64,000 nt of DNA, from contig CP152425.1 of assembly GCA_038960095.1 (NCBI GenBank), positions 744,001-808,000 of the forward strand, read 5' to 3'. The notes under the pieces were generated by a model. It did no database searches, was not told the origin of the DNA, and worked only from the letters and a program-made list of their open reading frames with translations. A program made the translations under genes and the position numbers. The stretch is from Symbiodolus clandestinus (GTDB taxonomy: Bacteria > Pseudomonadota > Gammaproteobacteria > Enterobacterales > G038960095). Below, one piece after another: positions 35,605 through 44,725 of the stretch (position 1 is the first letter of the stretch; each line of letters starts with the position of its first letter).

Positions 35605-36108
35605 CCAGCGCAACAGACTAACAAGCGCGATAGAAAAATAACGAACTGTCGCAGCTACAACAACGCTTTGGTCAATCGAGGCTCACTGACTATATTGGCT
35701 AGAAAAAGAAAGTTGTTGATAGCTGGCTTTGCTGCTCGTACCACGGGGGGCGTGGTTTCAAACAAGCCATCTGTAGTCAAAGGGGCTAAAGCCGCCATTC
35801 CCCTGAGAAAAATGGCTGTCCTCTGAGAGCAAGGGCGCCCATGCAAGCAAGCAGTGACAGTACTTAGAGACGGGAGGCTGCCATAATGGAAAAAAACTCC
35901 AATTACCATCGACGTTTATTGGTCGAAAACAGCTTCTCGCGCTATCAACCGTTGGAATGCTGGCAGGCGCTAAACTGCTGAACAAATTGACTTCTCTCGG
36001 TAGCCTATACGACAAGTTGTTGCTTAAATCTGTACCACAAGAGAAAAGCTTTTTTTCAACTCGAGTTGCTCAACAACGCTATTAATCACATCAAATTCTC
36101 AACAGATC
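35605..36108. other. Unrecognised remnant region
   Basis: Frames on both strands are short and interrupted. A plus-strand stretch near 35900 reads ITIDVYWSKTASRAINRWNAG before a break, but I cannot assign it. No regulatory structure was identified. Confidence 0.3.
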
Positions 36109-37926
36109 CTAAGTTTTAAGTCGTTGAGCACACTTACGCTGATTTTCAGTTAACCATTTTTTGCGCAGTCGAATCGAACGCGGAGTAATTTCGACCAGCT
36201 CATCATCATCGATAAATTCCATAGCTTGCTCTAAAGAGAATTTAATTGGTGTCGACAGGGTTAACGCATCGTCCTTACCGGCTGCCCGGATATTGGTTAA
36301 TTTTTTCCCCTGTAGGCAATTGACCGTTAGATCATTGGCACGATTGTGGATACCGATAATTTGTCCTTCATAAACTTCTACACCATGTTCAATCAGTAAA
36401 CGCCCACGTTCTTGCAAATGATAAAGCGCATAGGCTAAAGTCTTACCCGTAGCATTCGCAATTAATACACCATTAGTCCGCTGGCCAATTTCTCCAGGCT
36501 TCACTACATCATAATGGCTAAAAGTGGCGTAAAGCAAGCCACTACCTGAAGTCAGGGTTAGAAATTCGGTGCGCAGGCCAATGAGACCTCGGCTAGGAAT
36601 TAAATAATCGAGACGGACACGACCCTTACCGTCTGGTTGCATATCACGCAACTCCCCCTTGCGCAAACCCAACAGCTCCATCACCCCGCCTTGATGAGAT
36701 ACTTCAATATCGACGGCCAACTGTTCAAAGGGTTCTTGTTGCTGCCCATCGTTCATACGGAAAATCACCTTGGGACGTGATACGGCTAATTCATAACCCT
36801 CACGGCGCATATTTTCAATTAAGATACTTAAATGCAGTTCGCCACGCCCAGATATTGCAAAGATATCGGGATCTTCTGTTTCTTGTACCCGTAATGCAAC
36901 GTTATGGACTAACTCACGCTGCAGTCGTTCCAGCAATTGGCGTGAAGTAACATATTTACCTTCCTGGCCACAAAAGGGTGAGGTGTTAACACAAAACAGC
37001 ATCGTTACCGTGGGTTCGTCCACTTGCAAGGACGGTAATGCTGCAATCTGGCCAGGATGACAGAGAGTATCTGAAATATTAAGCGCACCCAAACCAGTCA
37101 TTGCAATAATATCCCCTGCATAGGCGCAGGCTGTTTCATGACGCTGTAAGCCTAGATAACTTAACACCTGTCCTACTTTGCCAGAGCGTTGTAAGCCATC
37201 TCTGTCGACAACGACAACACTTTGTTGAGGTTTAATACTGCCACGGTTAATTCGTCCAATACCAATGACCCCAACATAATTGTTATAATCGAGCTGAGAG
37301 ATCTGCATTTGAAAAGGCCCATCGAGATCGACGTTAGGTGCGGGAACTTGCTGAGCAATGGTTTCAAACAGCGGTGTCATATCAGCAGCAAGTTGCTCAG
37401 GTTGGTAACCAGCCACACCATTGAGTGCTGAGGTATAGACGATGGGAAAGTCCAGTTGCTCATCGGTGGCCCCCAGATTGACAAACAGATCGAAGATCTG
37501 ATCGATTGCCCACTCCGGACGGGCACCGGGACGATCAATTTTATTAATCACTACAATGGGTTTTAATCCATGGGCAAAGGCTTTTTGAGTCACAAAGCGA
37601 GTTTGTGGCATGGGTCCATCAAAAGCATCAACCAGCAGTAATACTGAATCCACCATAGAAAGGACACGTTCTACCTCACCGCCAAAGTCGGCATGCCCCG
37701 GAGTATCAACGATATTGATGCGCAAATCTCGCCAGAAAATGGCTGTATTTTTTGCCAAAATTGTGATCCCACGCTCTTTCTCCAGCTCATGGGAGTCCAT
37801 TACCCGCTCTAGGGGTTGATTGGCTTCACCCAAGGTTCCTGATTGCTGTAGCAATTTATCTACTAGAGTGGTCTTTCCATGGTCAACGTGGGCAATAATG
37901 GCAATATTTCTCAAATTTTCTATCAC
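36109..37926 (-). CDS. typA: Ribosome-associated GTPase TypA/BipA
   Basis: 605 residues (E. coli 607). Translational GTPase motifs: AHVDHGKTTLVDKLL, RGITILAKNTA, DTPGHADFGGEVERVL and NKIDRPGARP. The EF-G-like domains and the TypA-specific C-terminal region (SRGLIGLRTEFLT, ALYHLQERGRL) follow. TypA helps 50S assembly and growth under stress and cold. Complete, divergent from murI. Confidence 0.96.
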   Translation of the reverse strand: MIENLRNIAIIAHVDHGKTTLVDKLLQQSGTLGEANQPLERVMDSHELEKERGITILAKNTAIFWRDLRINIVDTPGHADFGGEVERVLSMVDSVLLLVDAFDGPMPQTRFVTQKAFAHGLKPIVVINKIDRPGARPEWAIDQIFDLFVNLGATDEQLDFPIVYTSALNGVAGYQPEQLAADMTPLFETIAQQVPAPNVDLDGPFQMQISQLDYNNYVGVIGIGRINRGSIKPQQSVVVVDRDGLQRSGKVGQVLSYLGLQRHETACAYAGDIIAMTGLGALNISDTLCHPGQIAALPSLQVDEPTVTMLFCVNTSPFCGQEGKYVTSRQLLERLQRELVHNVALRVQETEDPDIFAISGRGELHLSILIENMRREGYELAVSRPKVIFRMNDGQQQEPFEQLAVDIEVSHQGGVMELLGLRKGELRDMQPDGKGRVRLDYLIPSRGLIGLRTEFLTLTSGSGLLYATFSHYDVVKPGEIGQRTNGVLIANATGKTLAYALYHLQERGRLLIEHGVEVYEGQIIGIHNRANDLTVNCLQGKKLTNIRAAGKDDALTLSTPIKFSLEQAMEFIDDDELVEITPRSIRLRKKWLTENQRKCAQRLKT

Positions 37927-38094
37927 AGGTTCATCTCAGATTGTTTATTGTGCAGAAAAGCACCGATGCGTCATTGTACACACCTTATTGGCAGGATAGA
38001 ATGGCATAGCTGGTTGCTAAGCACGTAAAATCACTAATTATGTATAGATTATCACCTGATACTCTCTCCTCTACCCGGTTTCAAAAGGCTTCTT

Positions 38095-38955
38095 GTGCCC
38101 GATTTACTACCTAAAACAGAGTACATGCCCACGGTACTGGTGCTCGATTCTGGGGTTGGAGGCTTGTCTATTTACCAGCCATTACGCCAACGATTACCAG
38201 GACTGAATTATATTTATGCTTTTGATAATGGAGGGTTTCCTTATGGAAACCAACCGGATGCTATTGTGGTTCGGAGAGTGGCACAACTGATTGAATCTAT
38301 TAAACAGCGCCACGGTATTCAGCTGATCGTAGTGGCTTGTAATACAGCTAGTACTTTAGTATTACCTAGTTTACGGCAGCGATTTAGCTGTCCGATTGTT
38401 GGAGTCGTTCCAGCGATTAAACCCGCTGCTAAGTTAACCCGTAATGGTATTATTGGATTATTAGCGACTCCCGCCACCATTCAAAGGCCCTATATCAATG
38501 AATTGTTTCAACAATTTGCGGTCAATTGCCAGATTAAAGTAATTGGATCCACTGAGTTAGTGCAGCTGGCTGAAGCTAAATTACGCGGAACTAGGATTGC
38601 TAGCAGTGCTATTGAAGAAATAGTGTTTCCTTGGTTAGACAGCAAGTTTTCACCGGATACGGTAGTTTTAGGTTGTACCCACTTCTCCTTGTTAAAGTCA
38701 GAGTTGGGTATGATACTGCCAAGTGCGGTTCACCTGGTTGACTCAATAGCCGCCGTTATTAAGCGAGTAGAAGTCTTATTATCTTTAAAGCATAGCGAGC
38801 AATTTAGTAGAGTTTATCAGCCAGCGTCAAAAAAAGAAAAAGTAGTTTATCCAGTGTACTGTACTCAACAGGATCAGCAGATGCGAGAGTTGGAGGTGAC
38901 GTTAATGAGTGACCCATGGACCTTACAGCCTACTCAAGTATTATGCCTTGAGTAG
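38095..38955 (+). CDS. murI: Glutamate racemase
   Basis: 286 residues (E. coli 285). It supplies D-glutamate for peptidoglycan. LDSGVGGLSIYQPLR at the start, FDNGGFPYGNQ, catalytic Cys in VVACNTASTLVLP and second Cys in VLGCTHFSLLKSE. The frame starts with GTG 38095; ATG 38125 (MPTVLVLDSG) is a possible alternative. No damage is seen. It complements mrcA and ddlA in a retained cell-wall pathway. Confidence 0.94.
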   Translation: MPDLLPKTEYMPTVLVLDSGVGGLSIYQPLRQRLPGLNYIYAFDNGGFPYGNQPDAIVVRRVAQLIESIKQRHGIQLIVVACNTASTLVLPSLRQRFSCPIVGVVPAIKPAAKLTRNGIIGLLATPATIQRPYINELFQQFAVNCQIKVIGSTELVQLAEAKLRGTRIASSAIEEIVFPWLDSKFSPDTVVLGCTHFSLLKSELGMILPSAVHLVDSIAAVIKRVEVLLSLKHSEQFSRVYQPASKKEKVVYPVYCTQQDQQMRELEVTLMSDPWTLQPTQVLCLE

Positions 38956-38994
38956 GTTGCTATTCAGTCAAGCAAGGAATGTTTGATTGAAGAT

Positions 38995-39735
38995 TTATAA
39001 AATAGAGTGAGCTATTTGATTAGATGCTGAAGGATACCTTGCGTTAGAAGGTTCAGTCGCCTTAGTTGCATAAGAGAGGGCACTAGATAGCGCTGCTGTT
39101 GCATTTATTAGCTGATGAACTAGAGGATCAGGATATTGACATCCGGTGTTTAGTGAGTATTGAACAATGGCTTCGGTTGCTTTGCCTACGCCTAAAAAGT
39201 TGTCCCAGTCAATCAATTCTAATAGAGGCTTTAAGTCAGACCGATTGGTTAAATCTCTTTTAATATCTTCGTGTAACTTTGGCATAGCTATACCGATAGT
39301 ATCACGCAACTCTTTAGCAATGTTATCAATGGGCATAGTTTCCCATTCCTGCCAAGAGCGGTTTTCTAAGAAAAAAGATTTTTGTAAGCCTAATAGCATA
39401 GCCTCTTTATCTTTAAAAGCTTTGCTACCACTTATCAACATTTCTCTAACTTGATTATGCATATTATTATAGACAGAGTCTTTATCAGAAACTATTGGCC
39501 AGTGGTCGTTATATTTGGTGGAATCATCTAGTATTTTTAGAAGTTGTGGCGTGATAACAACTGGTAGTTCAGTTTTTTTGAATCTATCACGGATTTCTCG
39601 ACTAGCGGCTGATTCATTAAAAATATCGTTTAATTTTTTAAGATTTTGATTAACGGTATCCCTAATGAAGCTGCGAGCAATCGTTTCTTGGTCTTTGCTC
39701 ATGTCTTTAGTTAAATCTCCGGGATTAATCGGCAT
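38995..39735 (-). CDS. Hypothetical protein, 246 residues
   Basis: Soluble, largely helical-looking protein starting MPINPGDLTKDMSKDQ, with no signal peptide, membrane segment or motif that I recognise. The upstream 700 bases are AT-rich and gene-free, as seen next to other acquired genes of this window. GAGAGGTT precedes ATG 39735 by several bases, a fair ribosome binding site. Its frame is clean over 246 codons, so it is probably expressed. An effector role is possible but is only inferred from composition and surroundings. Confidence 0.6.
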   Translation of the reverse strand: MPINPGDLTKDMSKDQETIARSFIRDTVNQNLKKLNDIFNESAASREIRDRFKKTELPVVITPQLLKILDDSTKYNDHWPIVSDKDSVYNNMHNQVREMLISGSKAFKDKEAMLLGLQKSFFLENRSWQEWETMPIDNIAKELRDTIGIAMPKLHEDIKRDLTNRSDLKPLLELIDWDNFLGVGKATEAIVQYSLNTGCQYPDPLVHQLINATAALSSALSYATKATEPSNARYPSASNQIAHSIL

Positions 39736-40443
39736 AGTAACCTCTCAATAAAATGGTAAGCATAATGATTAACAACTTCTTAAAATAACCGTTTGGCAGC
39801 ATGGGTAACTGTTGGTGAGCATGTATATTCGTGTCAATAAAATTATAATTTTATTATTGGTAAGGCTATTTTGTAAGGTAGTGCGTTATTTTTGGAATTT
39901 GTAATCTATTTATTAACAATAGTGCTTTATTGTTAATATTTGGTTAATGTTTAGTTGCTTTATGATTATTCATAATCCGAATTAAATTTGTTCTAGCTTT
40001 ATAATTTAAGGAAGATTTTGGAATCCTGCGGTATTGAGTGTTGTCAGGGGTGCTCTGATTGAGCGCAGAAAGATCGTATTGCTCTTGTTATCGTCTTGGT
40101 TTGAACAGTACAGATATTATGGATATCAAAAAATAATCCTTTACTAACAAAATTAGAATTTAATCGAAAATGTTATTTAGAAGCATAGGAGATATTTATT
40201 ATATCAAAATTATTAGAATATCTCGAAATAAGTATTAAGCTAAATTTCTACTATTCAAACAGTAGAAAAATTTTTTATTTTTATGCGCTTAATTGAAAAA
40301 TAAAAATTATTATTTTGATAACCGAAACTGAGGGATCTGTGTCCAAATTTACTACATAGTTAGCAAATTTATCCAATAATGATTTTTTAGAAATTTTAAT
40401 AAATCCAGAAAACAGACAATTTTTTAGCCAAGTGCTTGATTGG
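39736..40443. other. AT-rich gene-free stretch
   Basis: No supported gene on either strand; a 64-codon minus-strand frame at 40281-40475 has no recognisable features and overlaps IS1 debris. The segment 39840-39990 is very AT-rich and probably includes the promoter of the minus-strand hypothetical gene. Confidence 0.35.
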
Positions 40444-40738
40444 TGTTCATGCTGGCAAGATCGCGGATAAGGCACTCAACGGTTCTGGGGTCAGAGATAC
40501 TAGTAGAGTGCTAAAAATTAGTCAAAATACCGTAATCCGGCGCTTAAAAAAAATTAGCGCCAGCCCAAGTGACTAGGCAGCGTAGTGCCGTAGATGACCT
40601 AGCTTTAATCTGTGAGATGGATGAGCAGTGGGGTTTTGTAGGCAATAAAAGCCATCAGCACTGGCTTTGGTACGCCTTCGATACCCAGCGCAAAAGCGCT
40701 ATCGCTCACGTGTTCGGTCCACGGAAAGGCAGGCAGTG
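40444..40738 (+). pseudogene. IS1-family InsA/InsB remnant
   Basis: Reads ALNGSGVRDTSRVLKISQ and NTVIRRLKK (the InsA helix-turn-helix). After a stop it continues with LALICEMDEQWGFVGNKS and HQHWLWYAFDTQRK ending VFGPRK, the InsB catalytic start with its Asp (EMDEQW). The rest of InsB and both element ends are missing. Confidence 0.8.
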
Positions 40739-40791
40739 AGATTGCTTTAAAGTTTCGATATAAGCCATGACTGGGTACATAAGAGAGTAAC

Positions 40792-41088
40792 CTAAAGGAT
40801 GACAGCTAATAAGAGGGTAAGGAATACTGCTGCCGATCCCATATCTTTTGCCTGCATGGATAAGGAATGCGGTGGTTGACTGATTCGATCAGCTAAGGTT
40901 TCAATCACGTTGTTAATGATTTCAACCATCAAAACTAATCGTATAGAACCAACCAGTAACAGCCGTTGCATCCAATGGTTCTCGAGAGTCTCCAGGCGAG
41001 CCAAGCCATCAGACACAAAAGTAGACATTCTTGTCGCAAAGCCAGTTCTTGTTGCCAAACAGCCTTTAGCCCTATAAGCGGATATTAT
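40792..41088 (-). pseudogene. dgkA: Diacylglycerol kinase, frameshifted and N-terminally truncated
   Basis: The C-terminal part is clear: RLVLMVEIINNVIETLADRI and HSLSMQAKDMGSAAVFLTLL match the conserved Glu and KDMGSAAV of DgkA. The upstream part lies in another frame: IGLKAVWQQELALRQECLLL corresponds to E. coli GLRAAWINEAAFRQE. The frame changes between about 40980 and 41010, and about 15 N-terminal residues are replaced by a stop. The enzyme recycles diacylglycerol; it is dead here unless another copy exists. Confidence 0.8.
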
Positions 41089-41167
41089 ACAGCTTGATTA
41101 AGCCTGATGATAACGCTAATCTTATCGTCTCTAATCAACACAATCTCTTTTAGGGCTAAAGATCTAA

Positions 41168-41371
41168 TCAATGACTGGTTATTTTATCAGTGAGCCAGTC
41201 AACCACCTCACTCATCAGTAAGTTTTGAGAGGATTTGATTCGACGGCAAGTGTATAAACCTGAAGCCAGTTGTCGAATCAAGCCAGCCCTTACCATCAAT
41301 TGATGGCTAATAATTTCGGCATCGCTGGGACTCTCTTTCAGTGTAGATAGCAGATATTGGTTGGCACGCAT
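41168..41371 (-). pseudogene. proS: Prolyl-tRNA synthetase reduced to its two ends by internal deletion
   Basis: Sixty-seven codons from ATG 41371. The first ~41, starting MRANQYLLSTLKE and including ISHQLMVRAGLIRQLASGLY, are the N-terminus of bacterial ProS. The last ~25, CRRIKSSQNLLMSEVVDWL, resemble the ProS C-terminus (E. coli ends like YRRNGEKQLIKTGDIV...). About 500 residues with all catalytic motifs are missing, yet the frame stays open. A functional prolyl-tRNA synthetase must be encoded elsewhere. Confidence 0.75.
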
Positions 41372-41517
41372 GGACGATCTCGTAGAGCGGTAATGGTTAA
41401 TGACAGAAATAGTGTGGTGTAACAAACAGAAAGGCTTCAGTGCAAAGCGGCGTTGGTTCTTTGCTCAAGGAAAATGCTAGGCATTAGATGTCGATTGATT
41501 TGTGATAAACTGAAACT

Positions 41518-42120
41518 ATGGACCAGCAACCCATCGTTCACGCTCAGGGCTCTGCCGCGATTTTTCTCGATCGAGACGGTACCTTAAATATTGATAACGG
41601 TTATGTGGGTGAGGTGAGCCGTTTTCAGTTTATTGGGGGTGCTATTGAAGCTTGTCGGCAATTGCAATCATTTGGCTATCAGTTGGTACTCATTACTAAT
41701 CAATCGGGTATTGCTCGAGGGTACTTTAGCGAACAGCAGTTTCGTCAGTTGACCGCTTGGATGTGCCAACAATTAGCACAGCAAGGGGTGCAGCTTGCTG
41801 GGTTCTATTACTGCCCTCATCATCCGCAAGGTATGGGGCAGTATCGTCAGTACTGTCAATGTCGAAAACCACAACCAGGTTTGTTACTGAGGGCTCAGCA
41901 GGAGCTGAATCTGGATATGGCTAGCTCTTACCTAGTAGGCGATAAATGGGAAGATCTGCAGGCGGCTAAGGCTGCTGGCGTAGGGAAGCGTGTGCTAGTC
42001 AAAAGTGGCCATCCGCTGACTAGCCAAGCAAAAGCTCAAGCTGATTGGATCTTGCCGAGTTTACAGGCCTTACCTGATGTCATCACCGAAGCCAGTCATC
42101 TGCAGTTTAAGGAAAGCTAA
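41518..42120 (+). CDS. gmhB: D-glycero-beta-D-manno-heptose-1,7-bisphosphate 7-phosphatase
   Basis: 200 residues (E. coli 191). HAD-family enzyme of ADP-heptose synthesis for lipopolysaccharide core. Nucleophile FLDRDGTLN (Asp18, Asp20), VLITNQSGIARG, the zinc loop with YYCPHHPQG and CQCRKP, and YLVGDKWEDLQAA are present. The start is at 41518. In E. coli gmhB lies near metNIQ-rcsF-tsaA-proS; the collapsed proS just upstream suggests that this interval was deleted. Confidence 0.93.
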   Translation: MDQQPIVHAQGSAAIFLDRDGTLNIDNGYVGEVSRFQFIGGAIEACRQLQSFGYQLVLITNQSGIARGYFSEQQFRQLTAWMCQQLAQQGVQLAGFYYCPHHPQGMGQYRQYCQCRKPQPGLLLRAQQELNLDMASSYLVGDKWEDLQAAKAAGVGKRVLVKSGHPLTSQAKAQADWILPSLQALPDVITEASHLQFKES

Positions 42121-42472
42121 CTGGTCATTCATGGCAATTACTGGCTTAACACAACAAGTACAATATTTTAAGAATTGAAAAAGCGTTAACTGTTGGTAGA
42201 TTACAGTTTGACATCCTCTCCGCCCTATAAGGGCGAAGATACCTACTGTGTCTAAACCTCAAAGACTGGTTTAGATCACTTCAAAGGGTTCCTGCTTCAC
42301 CGAGCGGCCTAACTGCACCCTCTCTCCACAGGCTAAAAAGCCAAGGCTCGATTAAACACAAAACGACAAGACCCACAAAAACGTCTTAACTCCCGCTGTT
42401 GTTGACCATGGGGTTTTAACTTAAATTTAAAAGCTTGTAGGCGTTTCATAAAAGCGATTAGACTATTGGTCT
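42121..42472. other. IS200/IS605 non-coding part with end hairpin and tnpB 5' fragment
   Basis: 42141-42160 resembles an IS30 end. 42205-42243 holds the subterminal hairpin GCCCT-ATA-AGGGC (42222-42234) within CATCCTCTCC, typical of IS200/IS605 ends. 42335-42449 minus encodes MKRLQAFKFKLKPHGQQQRE then LRRFCGSCRFVFNRALAF and a stop: the start of TnpB. Confidence 0.65.
42335..42449 (-). pseudogene. IS605-type TnpB, N-terminal fragment
   Basis: From ATG 42449, 37 codons match the N-terminal OrfB_IS605 helix-turn-helix region (QQQRELRRFCGSCRFVFNRAL). A stop follows and no RuvC-like nuclease domain remains. It is divergent from tnpA, as in IS605 elements. Confidence 0.7.
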
Positions 42473-42880
42473 ATGACAAAAGAAACTGATATTAGGCATG
42501 GTAGACATTGTGCTTTCTATATGCATGTTCACTTAGTCTTTGTTACCAAGTATCGCCGTCAAGTTTTTGACCAAGATGCTATTCAGCGATTGCGAAAAAT
42601 ATTTAAGGATATTTGCTTTGACTTTGAAGCACAGTTGATAGAAATGGAAGGAGAAACAGAGCCTGTTCACCTGCTGGTGAATTATCCCCCTAAAATCGCC
42701 ATATCAACTTTAGTGAATCGCTTAAAAGGTATCTCTAGCCGTATTCTGCGCAAAAACAAACCCGATATTGCCGAACGTTATTACAACCCGGGTTTTATGG
42801 TCACCAAGCTATTTTGCCAGTAGTTGTGGTGGTGCTCCCATCGAAATTATCCGAAGTACGCCGAAGATTTCGGTTGTCAT
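42473..42880 (+). pseudogene. IS200/IS605 Y1 transposase TnpA, inactivated
   Basis: MTKETDIRHGRHCAFYMHVHL with LVFVTKYRR, then VHLLVNYPPK and LVNRLKGISSRILRK match Y1 transposases. The metal-binding HUH motif has lost its first His (TEPVHLLV in place of DHVHLL). The frame breaks near 42805; in another frame YFASSCGGAPIEIIR continues but is followed by STPK in place of the catalytic tyrosine helix (QYIEQQ in active members). It is therefore triply disabled. Confidence 0.8.
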
Positions 42881-42949
42881 TCACCCCTTGCTTGGAGCAA
42901 GATCAACCGTAGCTTCGACCAAGGCTCATCGCTGAGCATATGTCGAGGC

Positions 42950-43006
42950 ATAGCAAACTCGTTTTTTTGTTTTTTTTCGAAAAACGCAATTTTATGAGTT
43001 TGCTAT
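42950..43006. terminator. Long inverted repeat, possible bidirectional terminator
   Basis: ATAGCAAACTC (42950-42960) pairs perfectly with GAGTTTGCTAT (42996-43006). The 35-base loop is rich in T and A (TTTTTTTGTTTTTTTTCG), so the element is symmetrical and has T-runs. It follows the IS200 remnant. The rest of 43007-43225 contains nothing recognised. Confidence 0.4.
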
Positions 43007-43225
43007 TTTCTATCAATGCATTGTTAAAAAATGTCAACAGCCCCTATCCATGAGTAGCACGCGATTCTCGAGTTTTTTTCTTTAAAAAACGATTCTTCCT
43101 GAATGGCATACTACTTTTCAAGCAATATCATCATTAAACTGCCCAAAAGCGTGATGCTCTTATCCCGAACTCAGGTACCCTAAATGGGTGCTATCGGTGA
43201 ATTAGGCTGTTATGTGCTAAAATTC

Positions 43226-43254
43226 TTGACAAAGTTTAAATACACGGTTTTAAT
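43226..43254 (+). promoter_or_regulatory. Sigma-70 promoter for the nucleotidyltransferase/kinase fusion gene
   Basis: TTGACA at 43226-43231, a 17-base spacer and TTTAAT at 43249-43254 give a near-consensus promoter with a predicted start near 43261, about 80 bases before ATG 43343. Among the acquired genes of this window it is the best promoter seen. Confidence 0.6.
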
Positions 43255-43342
43255 ACCTGAATTATAAAGTTGATTGAACTTTTTATCTTTCAGTAAAATA
43301 GATCAAAACCAAGCTGGTTTTTATAAAGCATGTGGGATTTGT

Positions 43343-44245
43343 ATGATTATTAAGCGAACTTTTATAAAGTTTTATTTTGCAATTATAATCTCATTATTTT
43401 TTGGCCTCAGCAAGAGGTCTTTTGCCAAACAATCATTAATTGAGAGTTATATTCTACATCAAAAAATTGATACCCCTCAAGGGCATAAAATTATTTTAGT
43501 AGGGGGGTGTTTTGATGTTTTTCATTATGGTCATCTACAATTCCTTAAGCAAGCCAAGGCATTAGGCACTTATTTAGTTGTAGCACTGGAATCTGATCAA
43601 CACATTATAGATTATAAAAAACGTAAGCCAATTCACTCACAACTGCAACGTGCTGAAATATTGAGCACTATCGGTTATGTAGATAAAGTATTATTGCTGG
43701 ATATACTGACAGGTTTTACCGATTACAATCAATTAGTTCAGGATGTAAAACCTAATATTATTGCTATAACTAACAATGACCCACAAATAGAAAATAAGCG
43801 AATTCAGGCTAATGCTATTTCTGCAAAGGTTTGTATTGTCACCGAACGAGTTGATGGACTGTCTAGCTCAAAAATATTGAACGCCTCTATTAAATCTTCT
43901 ATACCGCTATCAGTTTATACTGGCACGGTTATTCCTGGTACTAAAAAAGCTAGAGAGCTAGGTTATAAAACAGCCAATATAATTATTCAAGATCCACCGA
44001 TTCCAGGAGTATATAGTGGAATAATTTCTGTTCAAGGGGATTTATATAAGGTAATGTGCTACTATAATGATAATAGGCCGAATATTTTAGAATCACATCT
44101 TTTTAATTATGAAGGTAATCTATATGGTAAAAATATAACAGTCATATTAAAAAATTTTATACGTTGCCCGCAAAGGCTAGTCGGTATAAATGAAATTAAA
44201 GAAATAATTAAAAAAGATGTTCTAGATTGTAAAGCCTGTCCCTAA
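43343..44245 (+). CDS. Nucleotidyltransferase / riboflavin-kinase-like fusion protein with N-terminal signal or membrane segment
   Basis: 300 residues. A basic-hydrophobic start (MIIKRTFIKFYFAIIISLFF) looks like a signal peptide or anchor. Residues ~47-185 form a cytidylyltransferase-fold domain: LVGGCFDVFHYGHLQFL (HxGH-type motif), VALESD, RAEILSTIGYVDKVLLLD and GLSSSKIL, closer to RfaE/TagD or archaeal FAD-synthase types than to standard RibF. Residues ~190-300 match a riboflavin kinase: YTGTVIPGTKKARELGYKTA, PGVYSGIISVQG, LESHLFNYEGNLYGKNI and FIRCPQRLVG, with KTAN in place of the usual PTAN. The order is that of RibF, but the first domain and export signal are not. AT-rich composition suggests acquisition. 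The ATG is preferred to TTG 43274. Confidence 0.75.
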   Translation: MIIKRTFIKFYFAIIISLFFGLSKRSFAKQSLIESYILHQKIDTPQGHKIILVGGCFDVFHYGHLQFLKQAKALGTYLVVALESDQHIIDYKKRKPIHSQLQRAEILSTIGYVDKVLLLDILTGFTDYNQLVQDVKPNIIAITNNDPQIENKRIQANAISAKVCIVTERVDGLSSSKILNASIKSSIPLSVYTGTVIPGTKKARELGYKTANIIIQDPPIPGVYSGIISVQGDLYKVMCYYNDNRPNILESHLFNYEGNLYGKNITVILKNFIRCPQRLVGINEIKEIIKKDVLDCKACP

Positions 44246-44725
44246 AGTACTATTCCTACTGAAATCAATGCCGCTATTTCTGGATTAACGCAACAAGTGC
44301 AACAACTGGTCAGTAGTATCAGTAAGGTGATAGGTAGGGAAAGATAGTTAGGAACCTTGCAGATAAGTGGTGTTTGGCCATACTTCTAGCTCATTGCCAG
44401 GTTACCAAAGAATTTGAGCCAAGAGACCGCTTTTATGAATTTTCTAAGAGACATAGCGTAAGCTGTTATACACCCTATGAACGATACACAGCTGAACTCG
44501 CGTTAGATACAAGGTTAAGTTAAACCTAACTAACTTTTAAACCATTACTAGATATTACAGCAGTCACTCTGAGCTAACCCTTGAACTCAGCAGGCAACTC
44601 AGCGTTTGGCTACCTGGCAGTGAATGGAGTTTATTGAGTACGCATGAAGTTACGACTCGACGCCTCTGACTTGCCTGGTTATAATGCTGGTTTTATCGAG
44701 CTAATCGTCAATTTGAGAGGACAGA
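44246..44725. other. Gap with IS30 end remnant upstream of tig
   Basis: 44280-44305 is the end sequence CTGGATTAACGCAACAAGTG of the IS30-family element, alone. No gene is supported in the rest. TATAAT at 44679-44684 shortly before tig may be a -10 element; no convincing -35 was found. Confidence 0.4.

Noticed and set aside
40281..40475. 64-codon minus-strand frame
   Set aside because: Overlaps the IS1 remnant, no recognisable features, AT-rich chance frame.
42121..42472. Possible rRNA operon after gmhB, as in E. coli
   Set aside because: No 16S-like sequence present; only IS605/IS30 debris.
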